Assembly (NCBI GenBank): GCA_944472155.2
Contig: OX235279.1
Coordinates: forward strand, 160,168,199-160,232,198
Direction: 5' to 3'
Length of the DNA stretch: 64,000 nucleotides
DNA from: Trichobilharzia szidati
Taxonomy: Eukaryota; Platyhelminthes; Trematoda; Strigeidida; Schistosomatidae
Shown: positions 46,101-60,298 of the stretch, piece by piece
How the letters are laid out: every line of letters begins with the position of its first letter
Numbering within the stretch: the stretch's first letter is position 1
Made by a program: the position numbers and the translations under genes
Notes under the pieces: model-generated
Databases searched by the model: none
What the model saw: only the letters and a program-made list of their open reading frames with translations
What the model was told of the DNA's origin: nothing

Positions 46101-49100
46101 GTCACTATTCCGCCTATTACGATGTTCTGATGTATTCGTTTAGGCAATACTATTTATTAAAATGCTCTTGTTTTGCGGCATTTTCAGTTTGGCTAGGTAC
46201 GTAATGCCTTAAACCACCTCCCCCACACGCAATAAAGCCTTGCTACAGAATTACACTCTTCTTGTCTTTTCGTACTGATAGGTAAAATATTCTCCTTTTG
46301 AGGAGTCCTCTTGAATCACTGGGCCAGTTGATGTGCTATTTAACACAGTGCATTATTGTTGTTATTCGATGATTAGAGACAGTTGACGGGAAGCCTTCGA
46401 CCTCGGTTTCGTGTTTGTTGGCTTGTTTGGTCAGCAAGGCGTATCTGAAATCTTGGAGGAACAACTTATGTTCCGTCTGAGATTCAAACCTGTGTCACCC
46501 AGTGCTGAATTTAGAGACGTTGCCAGTGTGCTATTCTGGCTGGCGATTGACCTCCTGTAGGACTGACTGTATTGGATAATTTGACTAGACCCTAACTAGT
46601 GGCATACGCGTCTAGTCCTTTTGTTTGGTGCAGACTGAATTTTATCAGAGCCAAGTTTGCAATGTGGCTGCTATGTCAGGCGGCTCGCGAACTGTTCTCA
46701 AGCGCCTTTTTATTGGCTTTCAAACCACTGGTGCGCGTATATTCGAGATGAAGGAAACATATTCTATACTTTATTCAGATTGAACTGCATTGCATCGAGT
46801 AGTACACTGCAGACCGCTATTTTACTTGAAGACCCTGGATAAAGAGGAAATTTGGTGATAAAAATTAGACTGAGAAATATAAATATTGTGTAAGCATTTT
46901 GTACAGAATAAAACTATTATTATTATTATTAAGTCTAAATGGTTTGCAGGAAAAGCTGGTGCACTTTTCAGCGAACCGATTGTTTCACACCACTCTTAAA
47001 GTAAGTCTATGCCTTTGATAGCCATAGACTGCGGCAGTTGTGCTCACGCCATTACTGCCAAAGGATTGGAGAGAAGGAAAGGTGTCTACGGATTGGAAGA
47101 AAGGCTACCTTGTCAGGCTACCAGAGAAGGGCGACTTACATCCGACTCTGAAATAACTGGTGTAGAATAATGCTCTTGTCCACACCAAGTAAAGTACTAA
47201 GCCGAATCATCCTTGAAAGAATAAATGATGCACTGGAGACAAAACTCCGGCAAACCGGGACAAGCTGGATTCAGGACAAAACGGATCCATTATTTATTTC
47301 GTCGGTATATCTTGTCAGCTAAATCAAGTTTAATGATTTTATTGAATTTCGACCTAATCAATCAACGGGAAAATCAAAGCCGAATTAAAAATAAGTAATA
47401 ACTGAAGCCTGTTGCACAGGAGGTGACTCTCATGTTCCAAGTAGTCTAGAGGATAATACTTTAGCGTTTGGAACACTGGGTCCTGGGTTTGAGTCTCTGT
47501 GAAGACATTATCATTTACTCACTGGGGAATGCAGCTACATCCAGATGACGACTAGTCCCAAACTGGATAAATTCCACGCCATGAATTCCAATGCTAGTCA
47601 CCATCTACCAAATTACTTCAAGCTACTCCTCAGACATCATCGAGACGGCCCGTACTAGGTAGGGGAACATCTCGGTCCAGTCAATCAGCCATGGGAAAAT
47701 CAAAATTGAATTTAAAGCAAATATTAAATTTTTATCATTGTTTTATCATAGTTTAGTACCTCGGAGATACAGAAAAAGGAAAAGGCAGCTGTGAGTTAAA
47801 CTCATTTCGTTATATATGAGATAATATGAAGGATGATTGATGTTTATTAGATGATAATATAGCTGAGAAGATATCGTCTGACGAAATAACCAATAGATCC
47901 GTTTTGTCCTGTATCGTATGTTGTTGCTATTGCTTTGTTCAAGTTCCTTAAAGGGAAATTCGTGTATAAAATGTAAAGATTACTTGCTAGTTTCGATGGT
48001 GACTATGAAGAGGTTCCTGATATCGTCTATTCTATTCCTCTTCCTTTATCCTTATCAGTACTTTTATTTCTTTTCATATTAATAATAATAATAATAATAA
48101 CTATAAACTGTTATCTAGTTGATGCATTTCGTCATGAACCAAGATCACTCTGGAAGATCACTGGGATCACTGTCCATGAAACATTGGACAGCTGTTTCAT
48201 CTTGTTTTGGGGCTCTTCAGTGGTGTGAATCCATGACCCCCTTAGAGATTGAACATTGAATCTTCAGGTCACGGATACCAGGCCTGTCGAACGTTCAGGC
48301 ACTTGGACCAGAATCCAACGATCCATGGATTCTGTCTTTGTCAACTCTGTCCAATGCTTCATAGTTGGTTCGTGATGAAATCCAACAATTGAAATTGAAC
48401 TAATCCAAATGCCCACAAATCCCATAATCTAAACACACTGAATTGTTTGTTCACTCACTCACTCTATCTCTCTCTCTCCGTCTCTTTTCTTCAAATATAT
48501 AGCATGTTGAACGACCCGATCTAATTGGATTAGAATTTTTATGGGATCTATATCTAGCCCTACCATCATCTGATGCAAGTCTAGACGGTGGGCATTCAAA
48601 TCGTCCTGTGGAGGCTGATGCGACGTCCACCGTTATTGATGCAACAACTGGAAACAAGCCGAATCTTGGTGATTCGTCTAAAATTCAGACTGTACCTGCT
48701 GTAGTATCATATTCGTTGTCGTCATCATCGGTAGCAGCAGCAGCAGCGTCAGCGTCAGTATCACCGTCTGCAGCATTATCAAGTAGTGCAAAATCAACAC
48801 CTGATGCAGCAAAACCAGCTAGATTACTTTTGTTAAATGTTCACTGGGGCCAGTTAGCACCAAAGTTGAGACGTGATCCAGAATCGTGTTACCGTCGTTT
48901 CTTTGATACATGCAGACGTAGACTAGAAGTATGTTAACAAATTACTATTATTATTACTATCATTATTATTATTATTTTCATTCCTTTGCACCATCAGTGC
49001 AACGTCCTGCGTTCGATTGTCAGTGTGGTCATTGGACTAAAAAGAGCTTTCAACGGTTCTCTAACTGACATTGAACCGTGGTTACTAACACCTAAATAGA

Positions 49101-52100
49101 ATAATAGTGACAATAACATTTATTTGTTATATATATATCCAGCTGTGAATAGCCTTCACCCTAAGCATATTCCATTCCACACCTATAGTAAAGACACGCA
49201 CACTTAAATGTTATATGCCCTCTTCACTTTCAGTTAGCCAATCGTAAATGGAATAGCGAATATTTTTAAAGAAATACAAAACGTAGAATGGTTTAGGATG
49301 TACTTGTATTCAGTCCTCTTCTGCATTCAATATATCCAAAATGAAAGAAGGACGAAATGGGAAATTGAAGTTATCAACAAGAAGTGTATGAGGCAAAACA
49401 TTTTTTTGGTATTATTATCTAACCATTTTTGCTTTGTACAGTGCGAAGTTGGTAGACTGTAACTAGTTTTGGCAGTGTGACCAAGTGAAGCTTAGGGAAT
49501 ACATCAAAATCCGCATTAACGTCAAAATCCGTTGTGATTAAGTGTCAGCTAAGTACATCAGTTACAGCTAGTTGTCTGGTGATCAACGCGTGCAATTCGT
49601 TCAGTCCCTTAATTGCGGTGGGGGGCAGGATAAATGTGTCCAGTAAAGTCGTTTGCATTGTTAAAAGTGACACGAGGTTTCTTCTACATAGTAAATACGC
49701 CTTTGTACCAATCGTCAGTAAGTAAATCACATGACAAGAAAGTTCAAAATCCAAGTCAATAAAAAATGATCAATACAACAGATGTAAATCGACTACCAGT
49801 CACGAAGATGGTTGCTAGGAGACACAATTCTATCATTCATGGGGGATTTAAATCAGTTTATTTTGTGCTAGAACTTGCTCTGAAGATGTTGTCCAGAAGG
49901 ACGACGAAAGCTCCGCAATTAAACCAACCAGCTGAGAGAACACAACTAATTGCAAATCGTCAGTAAGCACATCACGTAGGTCAAGCGGAGAGTGTGTTTG
50001 TTTATTTCTAACAGTAATTCTTCGGTTTTGTTCTATAAGACTGGGCATGAATTTGATAGGTGAGCTGGCAACAGGAGTATGAAAATTAATTTCAGTAAGA
50101 ATTTTTGAAACCCTACATGGAAATCTAAACAAAGCTGGAATAACATTTCCATTCAAACCCGCGAAATTGTCGGTTAAATGGTCCTGTGGAGCTCGTTAGA
50201 CTGAATCATTCATTTTATCTAATCCCCTGCAATGACTGTGAGGTCAACTATATAGACCGAATCGGTAGGATGGCATAAATTAGATTAGTGCATCAAGGTC
50301 TGCGTTAGTTGACCCAAATAAGATAAGAAATATAGAAAACAGCTTAGTTATGACAATGCATTAAACTGCACGCAACCATACAATGGGATCTAATGTAACA
50401 GGATGAGGGGGGGAGAGACTGATAACAGAAGCTTTACTTGTGGAATTGACCGAGAATACATGTATAGGAGCGATCCAATATCTGTCCCAAATATCTGGAA
50501 AAATCCACTATCACAACGACAAATGGGAAGGAAGAAAGAGAACTATAGGGTTCTGAAGTTGTGTAATCATAACTGATGTGGTTATGAACAACGAATAAAT
50601 TGTTTTCGAAACGCGTTGTCATCCAGTAAATAATACTGTTTCACTCTGTGCGTGATATATCTAGTAAACAAATTAATATGAACTTAAATACTACCACACA
50701 CTCAATGATTTTACACATCATACATTAGAGTTGTCATACATATATTTTGTTTATTTGATGTGAAGTATCGTACCACTGCTTTCTAATTTTCCTATCGTCG
50801 TTTTTCAGATGATTTATTAAACTGCTTATGTGACATACTGGCATACGTTATTTTTTATCAGGGAATAATATCGCTGACCTAGAATTTGCGGATAATATAA
50901 TTTTTCTAGATGAAGACGCTGACAAAATGCAATCTTCTGAACACCTCCAACCGCATTTTTCGAATGTCTGGCATGCGATTAGCTCCTGCTGTCAAATGTG
51001 TAAGATGATGCTACAGGACTCGGCTGGACTATATTGACTCCTGGCTTAAAGATAGGCAGGAGTGAAGTAGTACTGCATGTTGACCACTACATTTATTTGG
51101 CAGGTTGCATCAGCCAGCCCCAACGGGTTGATTTCTGAGGAAATCTCAACATGGACAGAGAAGGCTCGTTTAGCATTTGCCAACCTAAGCCATCTCCGGC
51201 TTAGTAGACGTGATTCTCGACTGACCATCGACCAAAGGACGTTTGTACTGCTAAGCAGCAATTCGCTCCGTCCTCCTTTATGAATAGCTGTGAGGCATGG
51301 TCACTGAGAATGGAAGACATGCAAGGGTTGGCTAACTGTCTTTGATCATAGGTGTCTACGTTCTTTCTCCCTTGTTGGGTGGTATAATAGAGTGAAGAAT
51401 ATTGAGGTCAGGCATCGAATGCTAGAAAAGGAGGGAAGATCAGTTGATGGGAATGTGAAGTCACATCGATTGAGATGGTTAGGACATGTGTTACGTATGC
51501 CTAGTCAACGATCGTCTTTCTCGATGACAGGCGATGCTGGCTGACAGGATTCTGTTGGAAAAGACTTAGCTAGTGGCGGTCAAACGAAAACACGGCTCCA
51601 TTAGTCAATGAAATCCACAAAAGTTAGTTCACGTCAGCCACCTAGGGAGGTGAAGGCTTCTCTCTGGTTGGGTTGTTAAGAACCAATGACGTCTGGAGAC
51701 TATTGGTAGTGGTATGGCTCGAAATCGTCCTTGTCAGTGGCCGGTGGAGATGTATTTGTGATTTCTCATATCCAATGGAACTCTATTATTCTTCCATATT
51801 ACTATTCTTCTTCCTTCACACTCCTATTTATTATCTCTCCTTTGAATTTCTCTTTACTTTGTTCTCTTGCTTTGTGTGGTACATGGACGTATGTGCAAAG
51901 TTCTTCATTAAAAGCAGTCGGTCAGATATACTGTTTACCAGTAGTCTTCAGTCGCCGATACGCTTCCATTCATTTGATTCAGTTAATTTTCTTCGCAACT
52001 ATAGACAATGAGCTTCCAAGTGTATACATAACTTTTAAACTTAAGGTACCTATTTAACATGAGTTGTATAAAAATCTGCTTCACTTAGGATAAAGAACAA

Positions 52101-55100
52101 GATCCTGATCTTCAACACAAATGTCAAATCATCAATGATGGCTTCTACATGATGCTGAGACTTGGTGCATTTCCAACAGGCTATCGCAGACTTTCATCAA
52201 CACGTATCTTCACTTGATACTGAAGGTCAGTCAGATGGCCGGTTGGCCAGAAAGGATAACCAGCAAACAACTCTGACAGCGAACCAACCAATCAAGAATC
52301 TGTCTTCCTACAAATATGCACAGTTGGCTGTGAATCTGAGGGTAAAATTTAAGAGACTGTGTAAGGAGGTGAGGCGAGCTTATGGGGGATTGTAGAAACC
52401 AGCTATAAACGGCATCAGATGACAAGACGAAATGCAGATGTGCTATTAAATCCCTGTGTTCCAATCGCAATAAAATATGCATATTGAAAAAGGTGTAATC
52501 TATGATTGCTGGTGTGATTTCTGTGGCTAAAAGTGGACTTTTTTAATCACTGTCTATAAGGTACATCTAATCAATACACGAAGATGTTATTTAAATCACA
52601 TGGCTCATAAAAAATCGTGATGGCTATATTGACGTATTCTTTGTATAGATGCTTTTCACTTATATCCCACCTTTTTTAAAATCTTACTTTGTTATCCTAT
52701 GCTGTGAAAATCTGTCGAAATTTGAAGTAATACATTACTGTGCATGTTTGCCTGCCTGCAGAGGTTTCATTTCTGACTGCGATTATTGAAGCTTTTCATG
52801 TTTATAATATGATAATATTTATTGATTACAGAAGATAATAATAATAATAATAATACAGAAGATAATAACATATATTCTATTAATAAAAAATGCCTTACCG
52901 GACAATGAAGGACCCTGGATAATTTTATAACTAAATTTCCAGAAAAGCTTGGGTATTTCGGTTGAAATTTATGTAGATTTTCTGGGTGGGTAAGCTGTAA
53001 GGCAACTGAAAAATGCAACTTCATCCATCTCTAATCATTTTGTTTTATTGATTGTTCAAAATATCTGCATACAATTCGTGTTTCAGACAACCGCTCGCTA
53101 GTTCACTGGTTGTCTTCATGTTTATTTTCGCACTATGTCGTCAGAAACCTTTCATCTGCGTTTTTGATTTTATTATTATTACTATTATTACTTTAGGCTA
53201 ATTATGCTTTGGGGCGCGGTTTAGTCACTGAATATGGCGTCACATCAGTCCTGGCAGAAACTGGTGAACTGTTAGCTGCACTGATGTTGGGCATTGGACC
53301 GGCGACAAAAGCAAAACACTGCAGTCGTACTGCAGCTAAATTAGCTATACGGCGTTTACTCGGATTAGTCTATGCCTTTATTCAGTCAGTTGAGGTGAGT
53401 AGTGCATTTATTTTGTGCATCTTTTAATTCACTTTCTCTTGTTAGTTGAGCCAGGGTTTAGTATAAAGGGTCAGTTGCATCAATACAATTGTTTCACTCT
53501 TAACTGGAAAGCGATTCACAATTTGCTCAGTTCAAGGTGAGATTTTATCACGGTGTTCTTTGGAAGTTGAAATTGTTCAGATCACGTAATATGTGTGATC
53601 TGCTTGATACTATGAATAGTAATCAAGATTGCAAGCATGAACACATGACACTATATGCCGCTGATTGATTCACATGAGGAGTTGTACATCACTCACTAGC
53701 TTGATCGGAGTGCACACACACACACCGGATGGTCGTTTCGCTCATTTGGAGTTGAGCTTATCTATCGGTGGTGTATCTGTTTTAACTCAGTTCAGCCGAA
53801 TTGAGCGAAACGACTACATAGTACTTAGATCACTTCGACGATCTGGCTACCAAGTACTACTGGTCGGTGTCAGTGGCACCGATCTACTCATCTCAGTCAA
53901 TCAGTAGTATATACTGTCATGCATCTGTCATATTTGTTTGGTTTTAGCTTTTTAGTGTACTCATAGCGATGCTGTTATCTATTCAATGAATCTCAGAGTC
54001 TAATTTCTGAAATGCTACAGTAAACTCTACTGAAGTATGTATGTTACGAGCCTCAGGTAAATGTAACACAGGTTCCATGGTTTTTAAGATAGTATTAAGT
54101 ATTTTGAGTAATACAGGGAGATTTCGACTACATCCTTGTCGAAAAAAAATATCAGATGATAGTTATGTAAACGCTTACGAAAATACTCTTTACCTCTGGC
54201 TTATCACTTCAAGAAAGTAGTGTTTGGATCTGAGTGCCTTGGTAGTTCACAGGTGGGATGCTCGTCAACCACGTACATGGTCAGAGTTCGACTCCCGGTC
54301 CACACTCTACCGAATCCCACTTAGAAGGTGGCCAGTGTAGCCCTGTGAAGAGGAAAAGTTGGGTGTTATTCTAGCAATGCTACCGCATACAAGAATCACT
54401 ATCGCTACTGAAACTTCAAAGATTAGGGATTGAAGAACTAGGCTTCAGTCGAAACACAACCGAGTGAGAATAAATATATTGCCGTAGATCTTCAAAAAAT
54501 GCCTGTAAGTGACAAACTTGACAAACTTACTGTAATGATTCAGTCTGTAGCTGTATGTATATTCAATCAGATGTCACTTTGCATCACTGAATAAGTAGTT
54601 CATAATGTCCCGGTTTGATCAATCGAAGGACGAAAGCTGGTGTTTCCCGTAATTAGCTAGAAGATATGTTATCGCATCAACTTTCCAATTTCAGTAGAAA
54701 TGATTTCATGCATACCTTATCCACAGTAATCCTTTGTCGCAATTCTCAACTTCAAGATGTTGGATCATGTCTTGGTTTTCTAAAATAGTCCATATATATG
54801 TATGTATTCTTTTGAGATTATTAGAAATTTTTTAATTTTAAATGTATATAGGATGAAATGTTTGGTTCTCGTACTCAGCATCCGAACTGGAAACCTCATG
54901 GTTGTACATATCGAGGTTGGGATATGCCATTGCTTGTTAAAGTTGAAACTGTTAAACAAGGCCAGTCGTCTCTTTCAACTAATAATCCTTCGATTTGTTT
55001 AAATCAAACTGGGAATAAATTGTCTTCTAGTAATACTAATCTATTAGGCGATTCTTATCAGTATTCAGATCTTAGCGATGAACCAATATTACTATTAGCG

Positions 55101-56243
55101 CATTCAAATGAACCGCTTAGTTCAATCAGAGACAGAGCTTATCTTGCCTCAAGTGCATATTTGTTCGCCTTTCAATCTCAGTCGAATTATCGACAAGACA
55201 ATAATTTATCTCCATCGTGGACAGCAGCTACACTATCACTTGAAAAAGCACCAGAACCAAAAGTCTCCTCACTGTCTTCATCTTCAAAGGAACCAGTTGT
55301 GAGGACTATGCTTTCAAACGACATATCAATTCAACGTAATGAAATTAAATCAGCTGGTAGAGAGAAATCACAGCTACTAGACACTGTTTTAAATCGAATG
55401 CCTATTGGTGAACTTGGATTTCAGGTAACGTCTACGTTTTATAACTGTTTTCCTGAGTCAAATCTCATGAGTTATATCGATTCTTGGATATATATACATA
55501 TATACATTTATATACATATATATATATACATATATATATATATATGAATATATTCCACGATTTGTTAATTTCGCTTCACATTGCCAAAATCACATTGATA
55601 ATGGAACACACTGAGACCGGAATATGAATATTCTCCATATCTCTGGTATCGATGTCGCATCTTTCCCTGTCGCACGTATCAGGTGTAGATTCGTTGAACA
55701 AAGGAGATTCAGTGATCGACCTCTCATCCCTCCCTCGCATATCTAACTTTATGACTGTGTAGGACTGTAGCTCTACGCCACCGTATTGTGTGATTTTGCG
55801 GATGTGCGTGTGTTATTGCACGTATTGGAATACTTGAGTTTAAATCTATCCTATTCATTTCCTAGAGTTGATCATTTTACACAGTAGAGTGGAACAGAAG
55901 TACAGTTCAAAATGTAATATAGCTAGGTGGGGGGGAGAGGTTGATCACTGACTCTTTGTTCATCAGATCTACACACCTAACACATGCAATAGGAATGACA
56001 AAACGCCAATACAAGAGATACGGAAAATATTGGTATCAATAAAAAGGAAGAACAGGAAATAGTGGAAGGTATATAAACAAAGTTGGGAAGTTATGTGGGT
56101 GCCTTGAATATGATTATGTGCTGGGAATAAATTGTGCTCAAAATGTCATCAGTGCATAGATAATACTGTATCACTGTGGTTTTCACCATATAAAATTATT
56201 CTACTGATGGAATTACTCTCTACGACAATGCTTAGATTCTATT

Positions 56244-56290
<47 letters not shown>

Positions 56291-59200
56291 GCATATATAT
56301 ATATATAGTCTCCTTTAGTTCCTAGCGAAACATAGGGCTTCAGCCGCACGTCTCCATTGCGTTCGGCTCTCTGCCAACGTTTTTACCTGGCTCCATCTCT
56401 GCCCATATGCTTTCATCCCTCTTCCATGTCACCCTCAGACGATCAACTCATCGCTTCCCATTCGGGTTCCACTTGAGCAATGGCCTGGCGTGTGATGTCA
56501 CTTGATGGTTTGTTTTCTCAGAGTATGGCCAATCCACCTCCATTTCTTCCTGCATATTTGTTGCACAATCGGTTCCTGCTGGGTTGGTTCACTCCCAGAG
56601 ATCCCACCCTTTTGCTGATTTTTTCTGGCCGGCCATCTGATCCTGAGCGAAGTATTGAGTGAAGACAGCTGTTGGTGAAGATATGTGCCCTTCGTGACGC
56701 GGTGCGGAGCCAATTCTCTGATCCGTATGTTGAGTACCATTGACTTCACATTGGAGTTGAAAATCCGGATCTTATTTTTCATGCTGAGTGCTGCTGACCT
56801 CCACACAGACTTGAGAGTAATGAAAGCTTGCCTTGCTTTCCCTATCCTCGCTTTGATATCCTCATCAGTTCCGCCCGCCTGTAGTTGAAACGATACCTCC
56901 CAGGTCGCTGGGTAGGTGGGTGAAGGAAGTTGCCTTTTTCAGATTTCTCCCATTCATGCTGAATGTTGTCTGTTGTTGTTACCGTGGCTGTTGCTGTTGG
57001 CCAGGAATCTTCATCATCACCCCTGTCTTCTCTATGTTCAGCTGAAGTCCTGTCTTCTCTGGATGCTTTTTCTGCCAACTTGTTGCTTTTCACTTGGATA
57101 TCTTCGAGTTTGTGGGAAATCAGACTTATATCATCGGTGAAATATACGAATTTATTTATTTGTATGAATAACTGAGTTATTCAGTATCTTACATTTCGAG
57201 GTTAAACAAAATTGCAAAGAAACCTTAATTTATCCACATAACCGTTAGGTAGGAGTTCTCTTTCCTTATTATAAAATTTCTTTTTGTATTTCCCAGTGAA
57301 TGCAGAAGAAACAAAACGATATTGTTGTTTTTACTGACGTTTCGCTATTTAATGCTGCTAACAGACTTATCAAATTACTATTAAACCAGAATTTACAAAA
57401 TTTCAGCTTATATAATATAACAACTTAATCATCGTTCATCAGCATGGGGACACTTTTGTGTTGTCAAGTTGGCCAAATTGAGATTTTCTAAATTCTGGTT
57501 TGATAATACTTTGACAAGTCTGTTAGCAGCATTAGATAGTGAAACGTCAATAAAAACAACAATATCGTTTTGTTTCTTCTGCATTCACTGGGAAATACAA
57601 AAAGAACTTTTATAATAATGAATACCCATATACCCTATGCCCAAATTTTTCCAAACTGTTAAAAATTCTGTTTCCTGTTAAGTTCAGTAGTTATATTGCG
57701 GGTGGCAGGTATTCACTTGATCTTCGTTGTAATATTACGAAACCTAGTGTTAATTATTCTTATTATTATTCCTCTTCTTGCTTTTCTTAAATCCCTTATC
57801 ACCTTGTTTGTTTTAATTGAAATTTTATTGTTCATTGTTATTACAAGTTGATCACGGATTGATGTCGGTTAGAGAACCATTGAAAACCAGCAGTGGAGTA
57901 CTGAACAGCTGTTTAGTCCTCCTAGTCCGGGACTCAATGGCAGTACACACCCACTGAGATTCGAACCCAGGACCTTCCGGTTACAAGGCAAGCTGGCTCG
58001 TATACCATTCAGCCACTGGGACCCAATTCAGTGGCCAGTCTATGAATTCTAACTATAGAAAATTAATCTGATGCTCGCTAGTGACTTGCTACAGGATGGA
58101 GTTTCCTGGAATCAGTTCTAGTGAGAACTCGTGACCAGTGAGGTCCATCCAGATATCATGTGTGACGATGGATATCCCACCGACGACATTGGTTGGGGTC
58201 GCGCTAAATCACGATTTGGTAGAAGTTAAAATTCATGGGTTGGCCATTGAATCGGATCCCAGTGGCTGAATGGCATACTAGCCAGCTTGCCTTGTAACCG
58301 GAAGGTTGTGAATTCTAGCCATGGTGGTGTATGCGTACTGCCGAGGATTCCCAAACTAGAATGAAACAGCTGTCCAGTACTCCACTGCTCTTTTTCACTG
58401 GTTCTCTAATCGATATCAATCCGTGATCAACTCGTAATAACATAACTAACCCTTACAAACGAAACTATAGAAGAGTTCATTGTTAAATCAAATTTGCAAG
58501 TTGGTCATCAGTTTCCAATCTACACAGTTCGAATGGTAAAATTCCACACTGTAGTCTCCTCTGGAAACCAAGTTACTGAGATTACAAAAACAAGTAATCC
58601 GCTTGATGGCGAAAATGGCAATCAGGAGACTGAGCGTAAACACATGAAACTATACATACTATTACTGGTTGATTGAGGTGAGTAGGTGGATACCAGTCAT
58701 ATGGACCAGTGGTGAGTGGTGCTAGTTAGCCATATCGAAGTGATTTAAACCGTAAACGAGTATTTCGCCTGTTCGGCGTTGAGCTCATCAACGATGCATC
58801 CGGTTTGACTGGGCTCAAAATGCCGAATCAATTCAAACCACCCAATTTTTGGGTTAGCTACTCGGGTGAGCCGGTGTTTTTAGATCACTTTGATGTTCTG
58901 GCTGGCAAGTACTATTGGTTGGTGTGAGTTGTATACGACCGCTCATCTCAATTAATCAGAGGTGTATGGTTTTATGCATTTAGGCCTTAACTGTTAGTTT
59001 ATTTGAAAACTGTAATATAACATCAGCTTATTATGAAAAACAAATAAATAAATGTGTTTGCATTTTCAAACATGCATGTGGATTTCGCGAAAGCATACTA
59101 CCCCTTCACATTCGCAGCCTAAAGTTCTCTGTAAATATCTTTTAAGTATGTCACACTTTGAGTATGCCTTCAACAGCGTTGACTGCAAAGTAATTTAGAA

Positions 59201-60263
59201 ACTGCTTCAACACATTTGGCTTGCCTCAAATCTTTATCAACCTCATTCAGCAGCTGGCTACACGACAATGCCACGCGTCAGGTGATCCACAATGAAAAAC
59301 ACAGCGAGGCATTTGAAGTGAATACTGGAGTAAGACAAGCTGGCTGCCTATTATCACCGATGATATTCCTAGTTGTGGAGGATTGGATTCTCCGTTAGAA
59401 AACAGCAATACGTTGGACAGACAAGAAGACTATAGAAAATATGGACTTCGCGGATGGTTTATGTCTGATGTCATACAAATTGGAAGATCTAAAGGCGAAA
59501 AGCAACAAACTGGCTGAAGAGGCTGCCAGTGAAGACAGGACTTCAGGTGTACACAGAGAGGATGGAGGTGATAAAGATGACTAACCAACAGCAACAGCAA
59601 ACATCACCAATCATCATCGACAGGATAAACTTGAAAGAGGTCACTTCCTGCATTCACTTATCCAGGAAGCATTGTTTCAACCACATCCAGCTGAACGGAT
59701 GACGATGTGAAAGCCAACAAGAATCGGAAACGCAAGATATGCTTACATCAATCTGAATCGGTTTGGAAGTCGTCTATACTCCTCAGGATAAACAACAAGA
59801 TTCAGATTTTCAACACTATTGTTAAGTTATTTCTTTTATACGGGTCAGAAACTTGGCGGGCACGTCACGAGCAGCATTTCCAATAGGTTGCGAACTTTCA
59901 TCAACGGCTGCCTTCGCTCTATATTGAAGATAGAGTGGCCAGAAATAGTTAGTAACAAGAAACTATGGGGACTAACTGGCGGGGAACCTATTGCTTAACA
60001 AATATGCAGGAGAAAATAAAGATGGATCGGACACATGCAGCGGAGACTGTCGAATGACATTGCGCGCGAGGCCGTCGTTCGAGTGGAACCCGAATGCGAA
60101 AGGACGAGTTGGGCATGTGATTCGGAGGATGACATGGAGGAAATCGTGCGAGAAGGAGATCAGAGACGATGGGTAAACTAAAGTGGACCAAAGAGAATAC
60201 GACGAAGTGGAGATGTGTTCCACATGAAACCCAAGGGAACATTAATAATGATATCACATTAGA

Positions 60264-60298
<35 letters not shown>

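Larger units (their letters stand above)
46061..48502 (+). other. USP24 intron with SINE and RTE pieces
   Basis: Contains a minus-strand tRNA-like repeat near 46430-46560, an RTE remnant at 47030-47300, a SINE at 47425-47640, an inverted-repeat unit at 47273-47911 and a SINE at 48130-48395. Confidence 0.6.
48929..53196 (+). other. USP24 intron with LINE fragments
   Basis: Contains a small SINE-tail remnant (49035-49095), the RTE-like family X copy (50850-51945) and an SR2 fragment (52085-52440). 49100-50800 shows nothing recognisable. Confidence 0.6.
53395..54851 (+). other. USP24 intron
   Basis: Holds the fold-back element at 53655-53908 and a tRNA-like SINE at 54225-54480. Confidence 0.6.

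Noticed and set aside
48451..48657. Minus-strand frame over USP24 exon D
   Set aside because: It is the antisense of a confirmed coding exon and has no similarity to anything recognised.
55425..55547. Extension of USP24 exon F into the YIHIYIYIHIYI tail
   Set aside because: That frame continues past a consensus donor into a TA microsatellite; it is intron.
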